A DNA stretch of 64,000 bases from Kribbella caucasensis (GTDB lineage: Bacteria; Actinomycetota; Actinomycetes; Propionibacteriales; Kribbellaceae). The translations under genes and the position numbers were made by a program. The DNA lies in assembly GCF_004361855.1 (NCBI RefSeq), contig NZ_SNWQ01000023.1, positions 1 through 64,000 of the forward strand, read 5' to 3'. Below, piece by piece: positions 35,648-44,792 of the stretch; the first letter of the stretch is position 1, and each line of letters starts with the position of its first letter. Under the pieces are notes generated by a model. It was not told the DNA's origin. It did not search any database and saw only the letters and a program-made list of their open reading frames with translations.

Positions 35648-35668
35648 ATAGGAACGATAGATTCCTAT
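35648..35668. promoter_or_regulatory. WYL-module operator ATAGGAA-N7-TTCCTAT
   Basis: A perfect 7-bp inverted repeat with a 7-bp spacer in the 60-bp gap between the divergent epoxide hydrolase and WYL genes. It shares the GGAA-N7-TTCC core and position with 16563-16581. Confidence 0.7.
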
Positions 35669-35687
35669 TTGTGCGACAATTCTTCGC

Positions 35688-36665
35688 ATGCGTGAAACCT
35701 CGTCCAGATTGCTCTCTCTACTGGCCCTGATGCAGACGCGGCCGGCCTGGACCGGCGCGGAACTGGCCGAGCGGCTCGATGTCAGTACGAGGACGATCCG
35801 CAACGACATCGACCGGTTGCGCGAACTCGGTTATCCGGTCGACGCCGTACGCGGCCCGGCCGGGTACTACCAGCTCGGGGTCGGCGCCAAGTTGCCGCCG
35901 CTACTCCTGGACGACGAGGAGGCCGTGGCGGTCGCGGTCGGCCTGCGGACCGGTGCCGGTGTCACCGGGATGGAGGAGAGCAGCGCCCGCGCCCTGGCGA
36001 AGCTCGAACAGGTCCTCCCGCACCGCCTCCGCCGCCAGGTGAACGCGATCCACACGACGATGTCGAAGGGGCCCGACAACACCGGCTCCAACGTCAAGGA
36101 CCCCGAGGTGGCGCCCGAACTCCTCACCACCATCGCCGCCGCCATCCGCGACGAACACTTCCTCCGCTTCGACTACGCGACCCTGGACATGCCGATCCTG
36201 GTTGAGCCTTATCGCCTCGTCAGCTGGCAGCGGTACTGGTACCTCGTCGCCCGCGACGAGTCCGGCGACTGGCACACCTACCGCGTCGACTGGATCACCC
36301 TCCGCATGGCCACCGGCCGCCGCTACAAGCCTCGCCCGATGCCCGATGGCGACTACATAGATTTCGTACTCCGCGACGTCGCGTCGACCGGCTGGAAGGT
36401 GCACGCCCGCATCACCGTGTTCGCCTCCGCCGACGAAGTCCTCTCCCGCATCCACGCGGCCGTCGGCATCGTCGAGTCGATCGACGACCACACCTGCGTC
36501 CTCGTCACCGGCGCCGACTCCCTCGAAATCATCGCCGTCTACATCGGCATGCTCGGCCTCGACTTCCACGTCACCGCCCCGCCCGCCCTGGTGAAGCACC
36601 TGGAAGTCATCGGCACCCGCTACCGCAAGGCCATCGAACCCCTCCGGCCACGCTCCAACCAGTAG
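35688..36665 (+). CDS. YafY/WYL-family transcriptional regulator, second copy
   Basis: 325 residues. The N-terminal helix-turn-helix (WTGAELAERLDVSTRTIRND) is followed by GVGAKLPPLLLDDEEAVAVAVGL, nearly identical to the first copy, and a WYL core (VEPYRLVSWQRYWYLVARDE). The effector region differs more than the DNA-binding region, consistent with related operators but different ligands. The ATG at 35688 lies 19 bases past the candidate operator. Confidence 0.87.
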   Translation: MRETSSRLLSLLALMQTRPAWTGAELAERLDVSTRTIRNDIDRLRELGYPVDAVRGPAGYYQLGVGAKLPPLLLDDEEAVAVAVGLRTGAGVTGMEESSARALAKLEQVLPHRLRRQVNAIHTTMSKGPDNTGSNVKDPEVAPELLTTIAAAIRDEHFLRFDYATLDMPILVEPYRLVSWQRYWYLVARDESGDWHTYRVDWITLRMATGRRYKPRPMPDGDYIDFVLRDVASTGWKVHARITVFASADEVLSRIHAAVGIVESIDDHTCVLVTGADSLEIIAVYIGMLGLDFHVTAPPALVKHLEVIGTRYRKAIEPLRPRSNQ

Positions 36666-36695
36666 CTGTGGGCGGGGGGTCCGCCAGGGGTTGCG

Positions 36696-37340
36696 TTAGT
36701 GGTCGCCGAGGCCGGCGTTGCGGGCTTGGATGATGGCGGAGGGGCGGTCGGCGACGCCTAGTTTGGTGAAGATCGAGGAGACGTTGTTCGCGACGGTCTT
36801 GGGGGACAGGGACAACCGGTCGGCGATGGTGGCGTTGGGGAGGCCGGCGGCGAGGAGGTCGAGGATCTCGCGTTCGCGGGTGGTCAGGTCGGGGAACGGG
36901 TCGGGCGCGGTCGACGGGGGAGCGGAGAAGAACGTCAGCATCCGGCGGGCGACCCCAGGGCCGAAGATCGCTTCGCCGGCCGCGACGGCGTGGATGGCGC
37001 GGGCGATCTCGTCCTGTTCGGCGCCCTTGACGAGATAGCCGCGAGCACCCGCACGCATCGCGGCGAACACCGAGTCATCGTCCTCGAACATCGTCAGCAC
37101 CAGAACGGCGACCGAAGGAGCGGTGCGCGCCAACTCGCGTGTCGCCGCGAAGCCGTCCAGGTCGGGCATCTGGAGATCCAGTACGGCGACGTCGGGCTTC
37201 AACGTCACCGCCTCACGCACCGCCTCCCGCCCGGTCGACGCGACGGCCACAACCTCGATCCCCGGCAACGACGAGAGCAACGCGGACAACCCGGCCCGCA
37301 CCACCGGATGATCGTCCGCCAACAGCACCCGAATGCTCAT
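36696..37340 (-). CDS. NarL/LuxR-type response regulator
   Basis: 214 residues. The receiver domain has Asp9/Asp10, phospho-acceptor Asp55 (VLDLQMPD) and Lys105 (YLVKG). The LuxR helix-turn-helix is TTREREILDLLAAGLPNATIADRLSLSPKTVANNV. Its ATG overlaps the stop of the sensor kinase upstream (37337-37340). The pair probably senses a membrane or redox signal. Targets are unknown, but the divergent membrane-protein genes at 39563 are candidates. Confidence 0.92.
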   Translation of the reverse strand: MSIRVLLADDHPVVRAGLSALLSSLPGIEVVAVASTGREAVREAVTLKPDVAVLDLQMPDLDGFAATRELARTAPSVAVLVLTMFEDDDSVFAAMRAGARGYLVKGAEQDEIARAIHAVAAGEAIFGPGVARRMLTFFSAPPSTAPDPFPDLTTREREILDLLAAGLPNATIADRLSLSPKTVANNVSSIFTKLGVADRPSAIIQARNAGLGDH

Positions 37341-39406
37341 CTCTCCATCACCACCAGAGGAAAGCTAGCGTGCACTCGGCCGCCATTAGGGGATGGGCCC
37401 GCTTCGAAGAGGCCGCCGAGTTCCGCTGCTCGTTCGCGCATTGCCTGGAGGCCGACGCCGGGGATCCAGGCGCCGTTGGGTGGTCCGTCGTCGGTCACCT
37501 CGATCTCCAACTCGGAACCACAGCGCACTGACACGACCGCGGCCGTCGCGCGCGAGTGGCGTACGACGTTGGTGAGCGCCTCGGTGGCGATCCGGTACGC
37601 CGCGACCTCGAGCGCGGCCGGCAACGTCGGCAGGCTGTCGGCGGCAACCTTCACCGATACCGATGCGCCGTCCGCCCGCCAGGACAACTGGTCCGCTCGC
37701 TGCTGTAGTGCGCCGACCAAACCGAGTTCGTCCAACGCGGATGGTCGCAGGTCGTCGATCAGGCGGCGTACGTCGGCGATCGCGGTCCGCGTATCCGTAC
37801 GCAAGGTGCCAAGCAGCGACGACGCACGATCCGGATCCGCCGAGACCAGGTTCGCGGCGGCGTCGGCGGTGAATGCGACCCCGGTCAACGTCGGGCCGAG
37901 TCCGTCGTGCAGATCCCGGCGCAACCGTCGACGTTCCTCCTCGCGTGCGGCGACCAGTTTCTCCCGGGATGCTTGGAGTTCGGCGGACAACTGCGTCGCG
38001 TGGACGGCGACGGCCAGCGGTACGGCGACCAGGGCGAGCACGTTCCGGTCGGCGACCGACAACGCCGATTCACCCGGCCGAAGCCCGATCAGCAGTACCC
38101 CGACCGGGCTCCCGCCGTAGGAGAGCTCCACCGGTACTACGCCTGGCGGCGCGAGTGGTGTGGTGGTGTCTGGCCGGCCTGGTTCGGGTGAACCCGCTGT
38201 TGCGATGAGTTCACCGTTCGACGAGAGAGCGACGTACGGGAGTCGCAGGGCTGAGCGGATTGCGGAGACGACGCCGGTCATACCGCCTTCGGGGTTGGCG
38301 GACAGTTCCTCGCCGACGCGGGACGCCACCCTCGCGGGATCGCGCCGATCGCCGTACATGGCCCGGTCGACCAGCCGTTGGAGACGCGGTAGGACCGGCG
38401 CGATCAGCAGCGCCACGATCACCGTCAGCGCGGCCGACCGACCGAACCGCGAGGAGATGAACGAATCCGTCACCGCGACCAGCGCCGCATAGGAGCCGAT
38501 GGCAACGATCGACAACAGCGCCCACGCGATCGCCCGCGACACGACCAGCCGGATGTCGAGCAACTGGTGCCGCACGATCGCGACCGCCACCGCAGCGGGT
38601 ACCAGCGGGATCGCGAGCAGCACGAAGATCGGCGTACCCGCCACCAGAGCCCAGGGAATCATGAACGCCACCGCGATCACGGCTGCCAGCAGCAGCCAGA
38701 GCAGCTGACGCCTACCGGTATCGGAGGCCCGGCGATAGCGGATGACCAGGCAGACGATCGCGAGCGCGAACGCCAGCAGACCGCGGAGCTCGGTCGCAAT
38801 CCACAGTGGTTGCAACGTGTCATAAGAAGACAGGGTCAGGTACCCGCTCGGCCCGCCTTCGAACGGCGACTCGGGCGACAAACCCATCTCCAGCGCGAAC
38901 AGCGGCGAGGTGAGGACGACTGCCCAAGCCACCGGTCGCCAGCGCGGCGAGACCAGCCGGCCGTCCGGGAACAACAGCAACGCGAGCGGCAGGAACAGCC
39001 CGATCGACCACGGCCAAGACCAGGAGAAGATCGTCAACGCCAGCCGCTGCAGTTCGACCGGCGCGGAGTTGTCGTGGAGGAGCTGCGCGAGCGGTGCGCC
39101 GACTGCGGTGGTGGCATGACCGATGCCGTCGGCCACGAAAAGCCAGCCGATCGGGTTCGACGGCCGGTGCCAGGCGATCACCGCGCCGCAGATCGCGAAC
39201 GCACAGCCCATCAGGCCGTTCGTCACGACGAAACTCTCGAGTGCGTCCTGGAACGACCAGCCGACCACGACCGCCAGCACCACCGCTGCGATCACCTCGA
39301 GGACGGCGAACGTCCCCAGCCCGGCTGCCAGCCGGCGCCGGCCCAGCGCGGCCGCCAACGGACGCCGCTCCGCCAGCCGCTTACTCAGCGACACGGTCCC
39401 TCCCAT
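37337..39406 (-). CDS. membrane sensor histidine kinase (HisKA_3 type)
   Basis: 689 residues. The N-terminal half has about eight to ten membrane segments (residues 30-340), then a GAF-like region, then a HisKA_3 dimerisation helix with the phospho-histidine at His500 (RRRLRRDLHDGLGPT). The HATPase domain ends in DDGPP and GVGLQAMRERAAELGG. It phosphorylates the response regulator it overlaps. An in-frame GTG four codons later is an alternative start. Confidence 0.9.
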   Translation of the reverse strand: MGGTVSLSKRLAERRPLAAALGRRRLAAGLGTFAVLEVIAAVVLAVVVGWSFQDALESFVVTNGLMGCAFAICGAVIAWHRPSNPIGWLFVADGIGHATTAVGAPLAQLLHDNSAPVELQRLALTIFSWSWPWSIGLFLPLALLLFPDGRLVSPRWRPVAWAVVLTSPLFALEMGLSPESPFEGGPSGYLTLSSYDTLQPLWIATELRGLLAFALAIVCLVIRYRRASDTGRRQLLWLLLAAVIAVAFMIPWALVAGTPIFVLLAIPLVPAAVAVAIVRHQLLDIRLVVSRAIAWALLSIVAIGSYAALVAVTDSFISSRFGRSAALTVIVALLIAPVLPRLQRLVDRAMYGDRRDPARVASRVGEELSANPEGGMTGVVSAIRSALRLPYVALSSNGELIATAGSPEPGRPDTTTPLAPPGVVPVELSYGGSPVGVLLIGLRPGESALSVADRNVLALVAVPLAVAVHATQLSAELQASREKLVAAREEERRRLRRDLHDGLGPTLTGVAFTADAAANLVSADPDRASSLLGTLRTDTRTAIADVRRLIDDLRPSALDELGLVGALQQRADQLSWRADGASVSVKVAADSLPTLPAALEVAAYRIATEALTNVVRHSRATAAVVSVRCGSELEIEVTDDGPPNGAWIPGVGLQAMRERAAELGGLFEAGPSPNGGRVHASFPLVVMER

Positions 39407-39442
39407 GGGAATCAGTGTGCGCCTTCAAGTGTCCCGGCGTCC

Positions 39443-39458
39443 CGGGATTGCGATCCCG
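39443..39458. promoter_or_regulatory. inverted repeat CGGGAT-TGCG-ATCCCG
   Basis: A perfect 6-bp repeat in the divergent region between the sensor kinase and the small membrane protein. It is a possible binding site for the response regulator. Confidence 0.4.
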
Positions 39459-39562
39459 CCGCGCCCGGGCGATCTCCCGTACGCGAGGGACGGCCGCCTC
39501 AGGCGAGGGGATCGCTCCCAGCCCAGGGTGGTGGCGTGACTTACCAATTTGGGGAGGTAGTG

Positions 39563-39916
39563 ATGTCTCGTACGTTCCGGGCCGGACTGATCGCGTTCGG
39601 CGTGCTTTCTGTGGGGGATCTGGTTACGCCGCTCGTCACCGACGGTGAACACCCGCCGATGGCGATCGCGCTGGTCGCGGCCGCGCTGGGTCTGATCAGT
39701 CTGGTGCTGGTGGTGTTCGCGTGGCGGGGGAGCCGGCGGGCCGCCGTACCGCTGATCGTGCTGAGGTTGGTGTCGGCGCTGGGCGCGGTCCCGGCGTTCT
39801 TCGAGCCCGGTGTCCCGGCCGCCGCGATGTTTGCTGCCGGCTTCGGGATCGTGCTGACGATCGCCGGTACCGCGCTGGTGCTCGTGCCTGCGCGTGAGTT
39901 GGCAGGTGCACGATGA
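39563..39916 (+). CDS. small four-helix membrane protein, unknown function
   Basis: 117 residues from the ATG at 39563, with GGGGAGG upstream. About four hydrophobic segments span nearly the whole length, and the gene ends in an ATGA overlap with the next membrane gene. It is divergent from a two-component system. I do not recognise a family. Confidence 0.75.
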   Translation: MSRTFRAGLIAFGVLSVGDLVTPLVTDGEHPPMAIALVAAALGLISLVLVVFAWRGSRRAAVPLIVLRLVSALGAVPAFFEPGVPAAAMFAAGFGIVLTIAGTALVLVPARELAGAR

Positions 39917-40608
39917 GCGCGACAGCGGTGCAACCACGGACGAAGCGTGATGTCCGTACTGCGAGTCGGTGGCTCGCGGCGTTCGTCGTACCGATCGGGG
40001 CGGCTGCGATCGCGCTGCTGCGGTACTTCCTGCCGTACGACACGGCGGACGACAGCGCGACGATCGTGAGCAAGGTGATGGCCGAACCGGGGCGCTCGTC
40101 GTTGGTGCTCTGGCTCGCGTTCATCGGGATCCTGACGCTCGTGCCGTCGGCGTACATCGTCGGGAAGCTGACCCGCCGTCGGGCGCCTTGGCTGACGGGG
40201 GCCGCGCTGGTCCTGCTGATCCCGGGGTACCTCTCGCTGGGGTGGTTGGTGGCAGGCGACCAGGCGCTGTGGACCGGCACCGAGGCCGGCCTGGACGCGG
40301 GCACGATCACCAAGCTGTACGACACGATGCACCCGACGGGGGGTTTGGCGGCCGGGATCTTCGTGCTCGGCCATGTCGTCGGGACGATCCTGCTGGGCAT
40401 CGCGCTCTGGCGCTCCCAGGTGGTTGCGCGGTGGGCGGCGGTGGCGGTGATCGTGTCGCAGCCGATCCATTTCGTGGCCGCGGTGATCGTCCCGAATCAC
40501 ACGCTCGACCTGATCGGCTGGGGTCTGCAGGCAGCCGGGTTCGCCGCGGTGGGGTTGGCGATCCTGCGACTGCGCAACGACGAGTGGGACCTGCCGACGC
40601 TGCCCTAA
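39913..40608 (+). CDS. polytopic membrane protein, unknown function
   Basis: 231 residues with about six hydrophobic segments. It is translationally coupled to the preceding small membrane gene, so the two may form one complex. No transporter or enzyme motif is evident. A long extracytoplasmic loop lies between the first and second segments (residues about 42-65). Confidence 0.75.
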   Translation: MSATAVQPRTKRDVRTASRWLAAFVVPIGAAAIALLRYFLPYDTADDSATIVSKVMAEPGRSSLVLWLAFIGILTLVPSAYIVGKLTRRRAPWLTGAALVLLIPGYLSLGWLVAGDQALWTGTEAGLDAGTITKLYDTMHPTGGLAAGIFVLGHVVGTILLGIALWRSQVVARWAAVAVIVSQPIHFVAAVIVPNHTLDLIGWGLQAAGFAAVGLAILRLRNDEWDLPTLP

Positions 40609-40677
40609 CGGGCAAATCAGGTCGGGGTTGCGGCGAGTCCGGCGCTACATTGAGTCAGGTTCAACGAGGGGGAGAAC

Positions 40678-41502
40678 ATGACGGAGATGGCAGCGCCGGA
40701 CGAGTCGCTGGGTAGTTTCAAACTGGAAGACGCGCACGAGCAGGACGCGGCCCAGCTCGCGATGATCCTGGATCTGCTCGCCGCCAAACCCGCTATCCAG
40801 ACCTTGAAGGCCTGGGCGGTGGAGCAGCTCGATCCGCGACCGGGGGAGACCGCCGCCGACATCGGCTCCGGCACCGGCGAGGACGTCGCCGACCTGGCCG
40901 CCCGGGTGAGCCCCGGCGGCCGAGCTGTCGGCGTAGAGCCCAGCCCCGGCCTCCGCGCCGAAGCCGCCCGCCGCGTTCCTGGGCTGGACTTCGTCGACGG
41001 TGACGCGTTGTCCTTGCCCTTCGAGGATGAGGCTTTCAATTTGATCCGCTGCGAGCGGGTACTGCAGCATCTAAATGAACCGTCGAAGGCCGTCGCCGAG
41101 ATGGTCCGGGTCCTCAAACCCGGCGGCCGGATCGCCCTGATCGACACCGACTGGTCGACCGCGATCCTGCACCCGGTCGACCCGGAGGTGTACGGCCGCA
41201 TCGTCGGCATCTTCTTCGCCGAAGCCGCCAACCCGTACTCCGGCCGCACGTTGCGCGGCCTGCTCGCCGAGACCGGCCTCACCATCACCGGCGAGACGGC
41301 GGCGACCTGGATCGAACCCCAGGAAGGTGGCCGCGAGGGGTTCGTCGCCATGCTCGGTCAACGGGCCGCGGCGGCCGGCGCGATCACTCAGACGGAAGCC
41401 GACGCGTTCCGGACCGGCATCACCGAAGCAGCCGGCCGCGGCGCCTTCCACCTGTCGGTCACGATGTTCGCGGTCTCGGCGATCAAAGGCCCTGCTGCTT
41501 GA
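40678..41502 (+). CDS. SAM-dependent methyltransferase (class I)
   Basis: 274 residues. Motif I is AADIGSGTGEDVADLA, then an acidic residue in VGVEPSP, DGDALSLPFEDEAFN, and post-motif LKPGGRIALIDTDWST. It belongs to the UbiE/Methyltransf_11 group. The substrate is unknown. Its end overlaps the end of the convergent hydrolase by 20 bp. AGGGGGAG precedes the ATG. Confidence 0.87.
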   Translation: MTEMAAPDESLGSFKLEDAHEQDAAQLAMILDLLAAKPAIQTLKAWAVEQLDPRPGETAADIGSGTGEDVADLAARVSPGGRAVGVEPSPGLRAEAARRVPGLDFVDGDALSLPFEDEAFNLIRCERVLQHLNEPSKAVAEMVRVLKPGGRIALIDTDWSTAILHPVDPEVYGRIVGIFFAEAANPYSGRTLRGLLAETGLTITGETAATWIEPQEGGREGFVAMLGQRAAAAGAITQTEADAFRTGITEAAGRGAFHLSVTMFAVSAIKGPAA

Positions 41503-42535
41503 GGAAGCTGACGGTGCGCGCCATCGAGGTCGGCCAGGCCGGTCCGAAGGCGTGCTCCTCGCCCGGATAGGTGTACATCGTCGCGTTCTTGCCGGCCGCC
41601 TTGAGTGCGGCGAGGGTCTCGCTGGACCAGGCGATCGGGCAGGTCGAGTCGGATTCACCGTGGTGGATCAGCACCGGCTCGGTCACCCGGTCGAAGAAGT
41701 TGACCGCCGACAGGTTTCGCCAGAACGCCGGGTTGCGCGCCGGCTCGCCGTACGTCCGCAGGATGGTGGTCGCGATCGGCCGTTCGTTGCGGACCCAGCG
41801 GTTGAAGTTGTCGATGGCATCGGAGCTGACCGGCGCGAACACCACGCCGGCCTTGACCAGCCCGGGTTGCGCGACCAGGACGTTGTACGTGATCCCGCCG
41901 CCCATCGACCGGCCGAGCAGCCCGATCCGCTCGGGGTCGACGTACTGCGAGGTCCGCAGCGCGTGCACCGCGTTGATCACGTCCTCGGTGTACCCGAGCC
42001 GCAGGTCGAGCTCGGACTGTGGATCGTCCGACGACTGCGCGTGGTTGCGGTAATCGGTGTGCAGTACGACGTAGCCGCGGCGGGCCAGGTAGTCCTGCTC
42101 GCGCATCAGGCCGCGTCCGTTCGTGTAGATCGCGGGGTCGATGTATCCGTGGTTCAGCACGAGGGCTGGATGGGGTCCTGGCGTGCTCGGGACGTTCATG
42201 ATGCCGGAGATCGTCAGCGAACCACTGGAGTACGTCACGTAGTACCGGGTGTACGCCGCGTTGCGCGCGAGCACCCGGCCGAGGCGGAGATTGCGGCCGT
42301 CGTACTGCTTCGTCATCAGCGCTTGTAGCGAGACGGCGTGCGGCGGCGCGGTCGTCTGCGTTGCGGACGGGGTTGGTGTCGGTGTTGATGGGGGCGGAGC
42401 GGATGACGGGGCAGGCGTGGAGGGGGCCGCGCTCGGCGATGGCGCAGGGGGTGCCGCGTCGTCGGTCGAAGTACAGGCGACAGCAGCCGCCATCGCGAAC
42501 ACGGTGAGGCCCGCCCACGTCATCCGCCGCTTCAT
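41483..42535 (-). CDS. secreted alpha/beta hydrolase (prolyl-oligopeptidase/dienelactone type)
   Basis: 350 residues from the ATG at 42535. A signal sequence (MKRRMTWAGLTVFAMAAAVAC) has a weak lipobox at Cys21. A long Ser/Pro/Ala/Thr linker follows, then an alpha/beta hydrolase with oxyanion HGY, nucleophile Ser in GRSMGGG, Asp in HGESD and His in EEHAFG. It probably cleaves esters or peptides outside the cell. Confidence 0.82.
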   Translation of the reverse strand: MKRRMTWAGLTVFAMAAAVACTSTDDAAPPAPSPSAAPSTPAPSSAPPPSTPTPTPSATQTTAPPHAVSLQALMTKQYDGRNLRLGRVLARNAAYTRYYVTYSSGSLTISGIMNVPSTPGPHPALVLNHGYIDPAIYTNGRGLMREQDYLARRGYVVLHTDYRNHAQSSDDPQSELDLRLGYTEDVINAVHALRTSQYVDPERIGLLGRSMGGGITYNVLVAQPGLVKAGVVFAPVSSDAIDNFNRWVRNERPIATTILRTYGEPARNPAFWRNLSAVNFFDRVTEPVLIHHGESDSTCPIAWSSETLAALKAAGKNATMYTYPGEEHAFGPAWPTSMARTVSFLKQQGL

Positions 42536-42617
42536 GCCCCAAGTCTGCGGCTGCCCCTCCGAAAGCCGACCGAAAATCCCCACAACGATCACCGTTCACA
42601 GAAAGACTAACACCAGC

Positions 42618-42649
42618 TCTTGCCTCTCATGCAATCTTGTCTAACAATC
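42618..42649 (+). promoter_or_regulatory. promoter A of the GHL6 locus with embedded operator
   Basis: TTGCCT (42621) and AACAAT (42644) are 17 bp apart. The 32-bp module matches 47613-47644 at 22 positions. The motif TGCAANNTTGTCWAACAA (42631-42648) covers the spacer and -10, a position suited to repression. TTGTCTAACAA fits the TNGTN3ACNA pattern of GntR/FCD sites. Confidence 0.6.
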
Positions 42650-42683
42650 TGAGGATCACCTCGCCGACCTGGAGGTTCCGCCG

Positions 42684-44792
42684 ATGCGTACTGAACCCGA
42701 GCAGACTCTGACCCACGGCGGCGGCCGGAGCCCGGATTGGCCGGAGCGGGCGACGCGCTGGGCGCAGATCACGCTCGCCGAGGACGATCCGCTGCACTTC
42801 GACGCGGACTTCTGGCTGGACCTGATGCGGGACAGCAAGTCGAACGCGACCTGCATCAGCGCGGGCGGCTACATCGCCTACTACCCGACCCAGCTCGAGT
42901 ACCACTACCGCAGCAAGTACCTCGGCGACACCGACCCGTTCGGCACCCTCGTCGAGGGCGCGCGCCGGCTCGGCATGAGCGTGATGGCCCGCGTCGACCC
43001 GCACGCCGTCCACGCCGACGCGGCCACGGCGCACCCCGAGTGGCTCGCTCGCGACCTCGACGGCAACCCGCGCGAGCACTGGTCGTATCCCGACATCTGG
43101 CTGACCTGCGCGTTCACCGGCTACCACCGCGAGTTCATCACCGAGGTGGTCCGCGAGATCGTCCGCGAGTACGACGTGGACTCGGTCTTCGCGAACCGCT
43201 GGGAAGGGTACGGCGGCATCTCCTACAGCGAGTCCGCGCGCAAGTCGTTCCGCGACGAGACCGGCCTCGACCTACCGGTCAAGGAGCACGCCGAGGGCTG
43301 GCACGAGTACGTCGATTGGCGCCGTCGGCAACTGAGCCGGCTGGTGACGATCTGGGACCGCGCGGTCCGCGACATCCGCCCGCACGCCCGCTTCATCCCG
43401 AACCTCGGTGCCCTCGCGGCGCGCGACCTCGACCGCGACCTGGTCGAGGACCACTGCCCGATCTTCATCATCGACAAGCAGGGCCGGTCCGGGATCGAGG
43501 CGCCCTGGGCGGCCGGCCGCAACGGCAAACGCAATCGCGGCGTCTTCCCCGATCGCCCCGTCCGGCTGATCACCTCGGTCGGTCCCGAGCACCACGAGTA
43601 CCGCTGGAAGGACTCGGTCGCACCCGCCGAAGAGGTGAAGACCTGGATCGTCGACGGGTTCGCCCAGGGCGCGTTGCCGTGGTTCACCAAGTTCAACGCG
43701 AGCGTCCCCGACCAGCGCTGGGTGCCGCCGATCCTCGAGGCCTTCAACCTGCACGCCCAGGTCGAACCGGTGCTACGGGACTTGAAGATCACTGCCGAAG
43801 TCGCGCTCCTCGATCCCAGCCGCGCGGGCCAGCTCAGGGTGCTCGACCGCACCGGCCAGCAGCACGAGGACGGCTTCTACCAGGCACTCGTCGAGGCCCG
43901 GGTGCCGTTCGAGTTCATCTCCGACCAGATCCTCTCCGCGGAACGCCTCAGCCCGTTCAAGGTGATCGTGCTCGCCAACGCCGAACAGCTCAGCGACGAC
44001 CAGTGCGCAGTACTGAGCCGGTACGTCGAAGCCGGCGGCTCCCTCGTCGCGGCGTACCAGAGCTCCCTGTACGACGAACGCGGGGAGGCGCGCGACGACT
44101 TCGGTCTCGCGGACGTGCTCGGGGTTCGGCTGAAGGAGCCGGGCCGGGCGGTGAAGAACAACTACATCGCGTTGACCGGCGACCATCGGCTGACCGAGGG
44201 CTTCGCTGACACGACCCGGATCATCGGCGGCACCGAGATCCTTGGGGTCGAGGCGAAGCCGGGCGCGGTGGTGCCGTTCCGGTTCATCCCCGACTTCCCG
44301 GACCTGCCGATGGAGGAGGTCTACCAGCGGGCGGATCCGGATCGGCCGGCGGTTGTCTGCCAGGAGTTCGAGGCCGGGGGCCGGGTCGTCTACTTCCCCT
44401 TCAACCTGGGCGCGATCTTCTGGGAGGCGCTGCAGTCCGACCACGGCCGGCTGATCGCCAACGCCGTCGCCTGGGCGCTGAACAAAGCCCCCGAGGTGAC
44501 GGTCGAAGGCGCTGGGCTGGTCGACGTCGCAGTACGCCGGGGGGAGGCGGAAGTGGCCGTTGCCTTGGTCAACCTTACGAACCCGATGGCGATGCGCGGG
44601 CCGATCCGCGAGACCCTCCCGCTGCCGCCGCAGACGGTGTCGGTTGCGATTCCGCCCGGCCGGCAAGTCAAGGCCAGGCTGCTCGTCGCGGGAGTCGACG
44701 TGGAACCGAGCATCGAGAACGGCCGGGCAGTCGTCACGATCCCGACCGCCGGACTGCTGGAGATCGTGCATCTGGACTGGAGGCAGCGATGA
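42684..44792 (+). CDS. GHL6-like putative glycoside hydrolase with GH42-type accessory domain
   Basis: 702 residues with no signal peptide. A TIM-barrel-like N-terminal half (FWLDLMRDSKSNATCISAGGYIAYYP, MSVMARVDPHAVH, VDSVFANRWEGYGG) resembles the hypothetical glycosyl hydrolase 6 group. It is followed by a glutamine-amidotransferase-like domain of the GH42 trimerisation type (KVIVLANAEQLSDDQCAVLSRYVEAGG). The substrate is unknown. GGAGG precedes the ATG. It leads an operon with a sugar-acid dehydrogenase and a second GHL6-like gene. Confidence 0.7.
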   Translation: MRTEPEQTLTHGGGRSPDWPERATRWAQITLAEDDPLHFDADFWLDLMRDSKSNATCISAGGYIAYYPTQLEYHYRSKYLGDTDPFGTLVEGARRLGMSVMARVDPHAVHADAATAHPEWLARDLDGNPREHWSYPDIWLTCAFTGYHREFITEVVREIVREYDVDSVFANRWEGYGGISYSESARKSFRDETGLDLPVKEHAEGWHEYVDWRRRQLSRLVTIWDRAVRDIRPHARFIPNLGALAARDLDRDLVEDHCPIFIIDKQGRSGIEAPWAAGRNGKRNRGVFPDRPVRLITSVGPEHHEYRWKDSVAPAEEVKTWIVDGFAQGALPWFTKFNASVPDQRWVPPILEAFNLHAQVEPVLRDLKITAEVALLDPSRAGQLRVLDRTGQQHEDGFYQALVEARVPFEFISDQILSAERLSPFKVIVLANAEQLSDDQCAVLSRYVEAGGSLVAAYQSSLYDERGEARDDFGLADVLGVRLKEPGRAVKNNYIALTGDHRLTEGFADTTRIIGGTEILGVEAKPGAVVPFRFIPDFPDLPMEEVYQRADPDRPAVVCQEFEAGGRVVYFPFNLGAIFWEALQSDHGRLIANAVAWALNKAPEVTVEGAGLVDVAVRRGEAEVAVALVNLTNPMAMRGPIRETLPLPPQTVSVAIPPGRQVKARLLVAGVDVEPSIENGRAVVTIPTAGLLEIVHLDWRQR

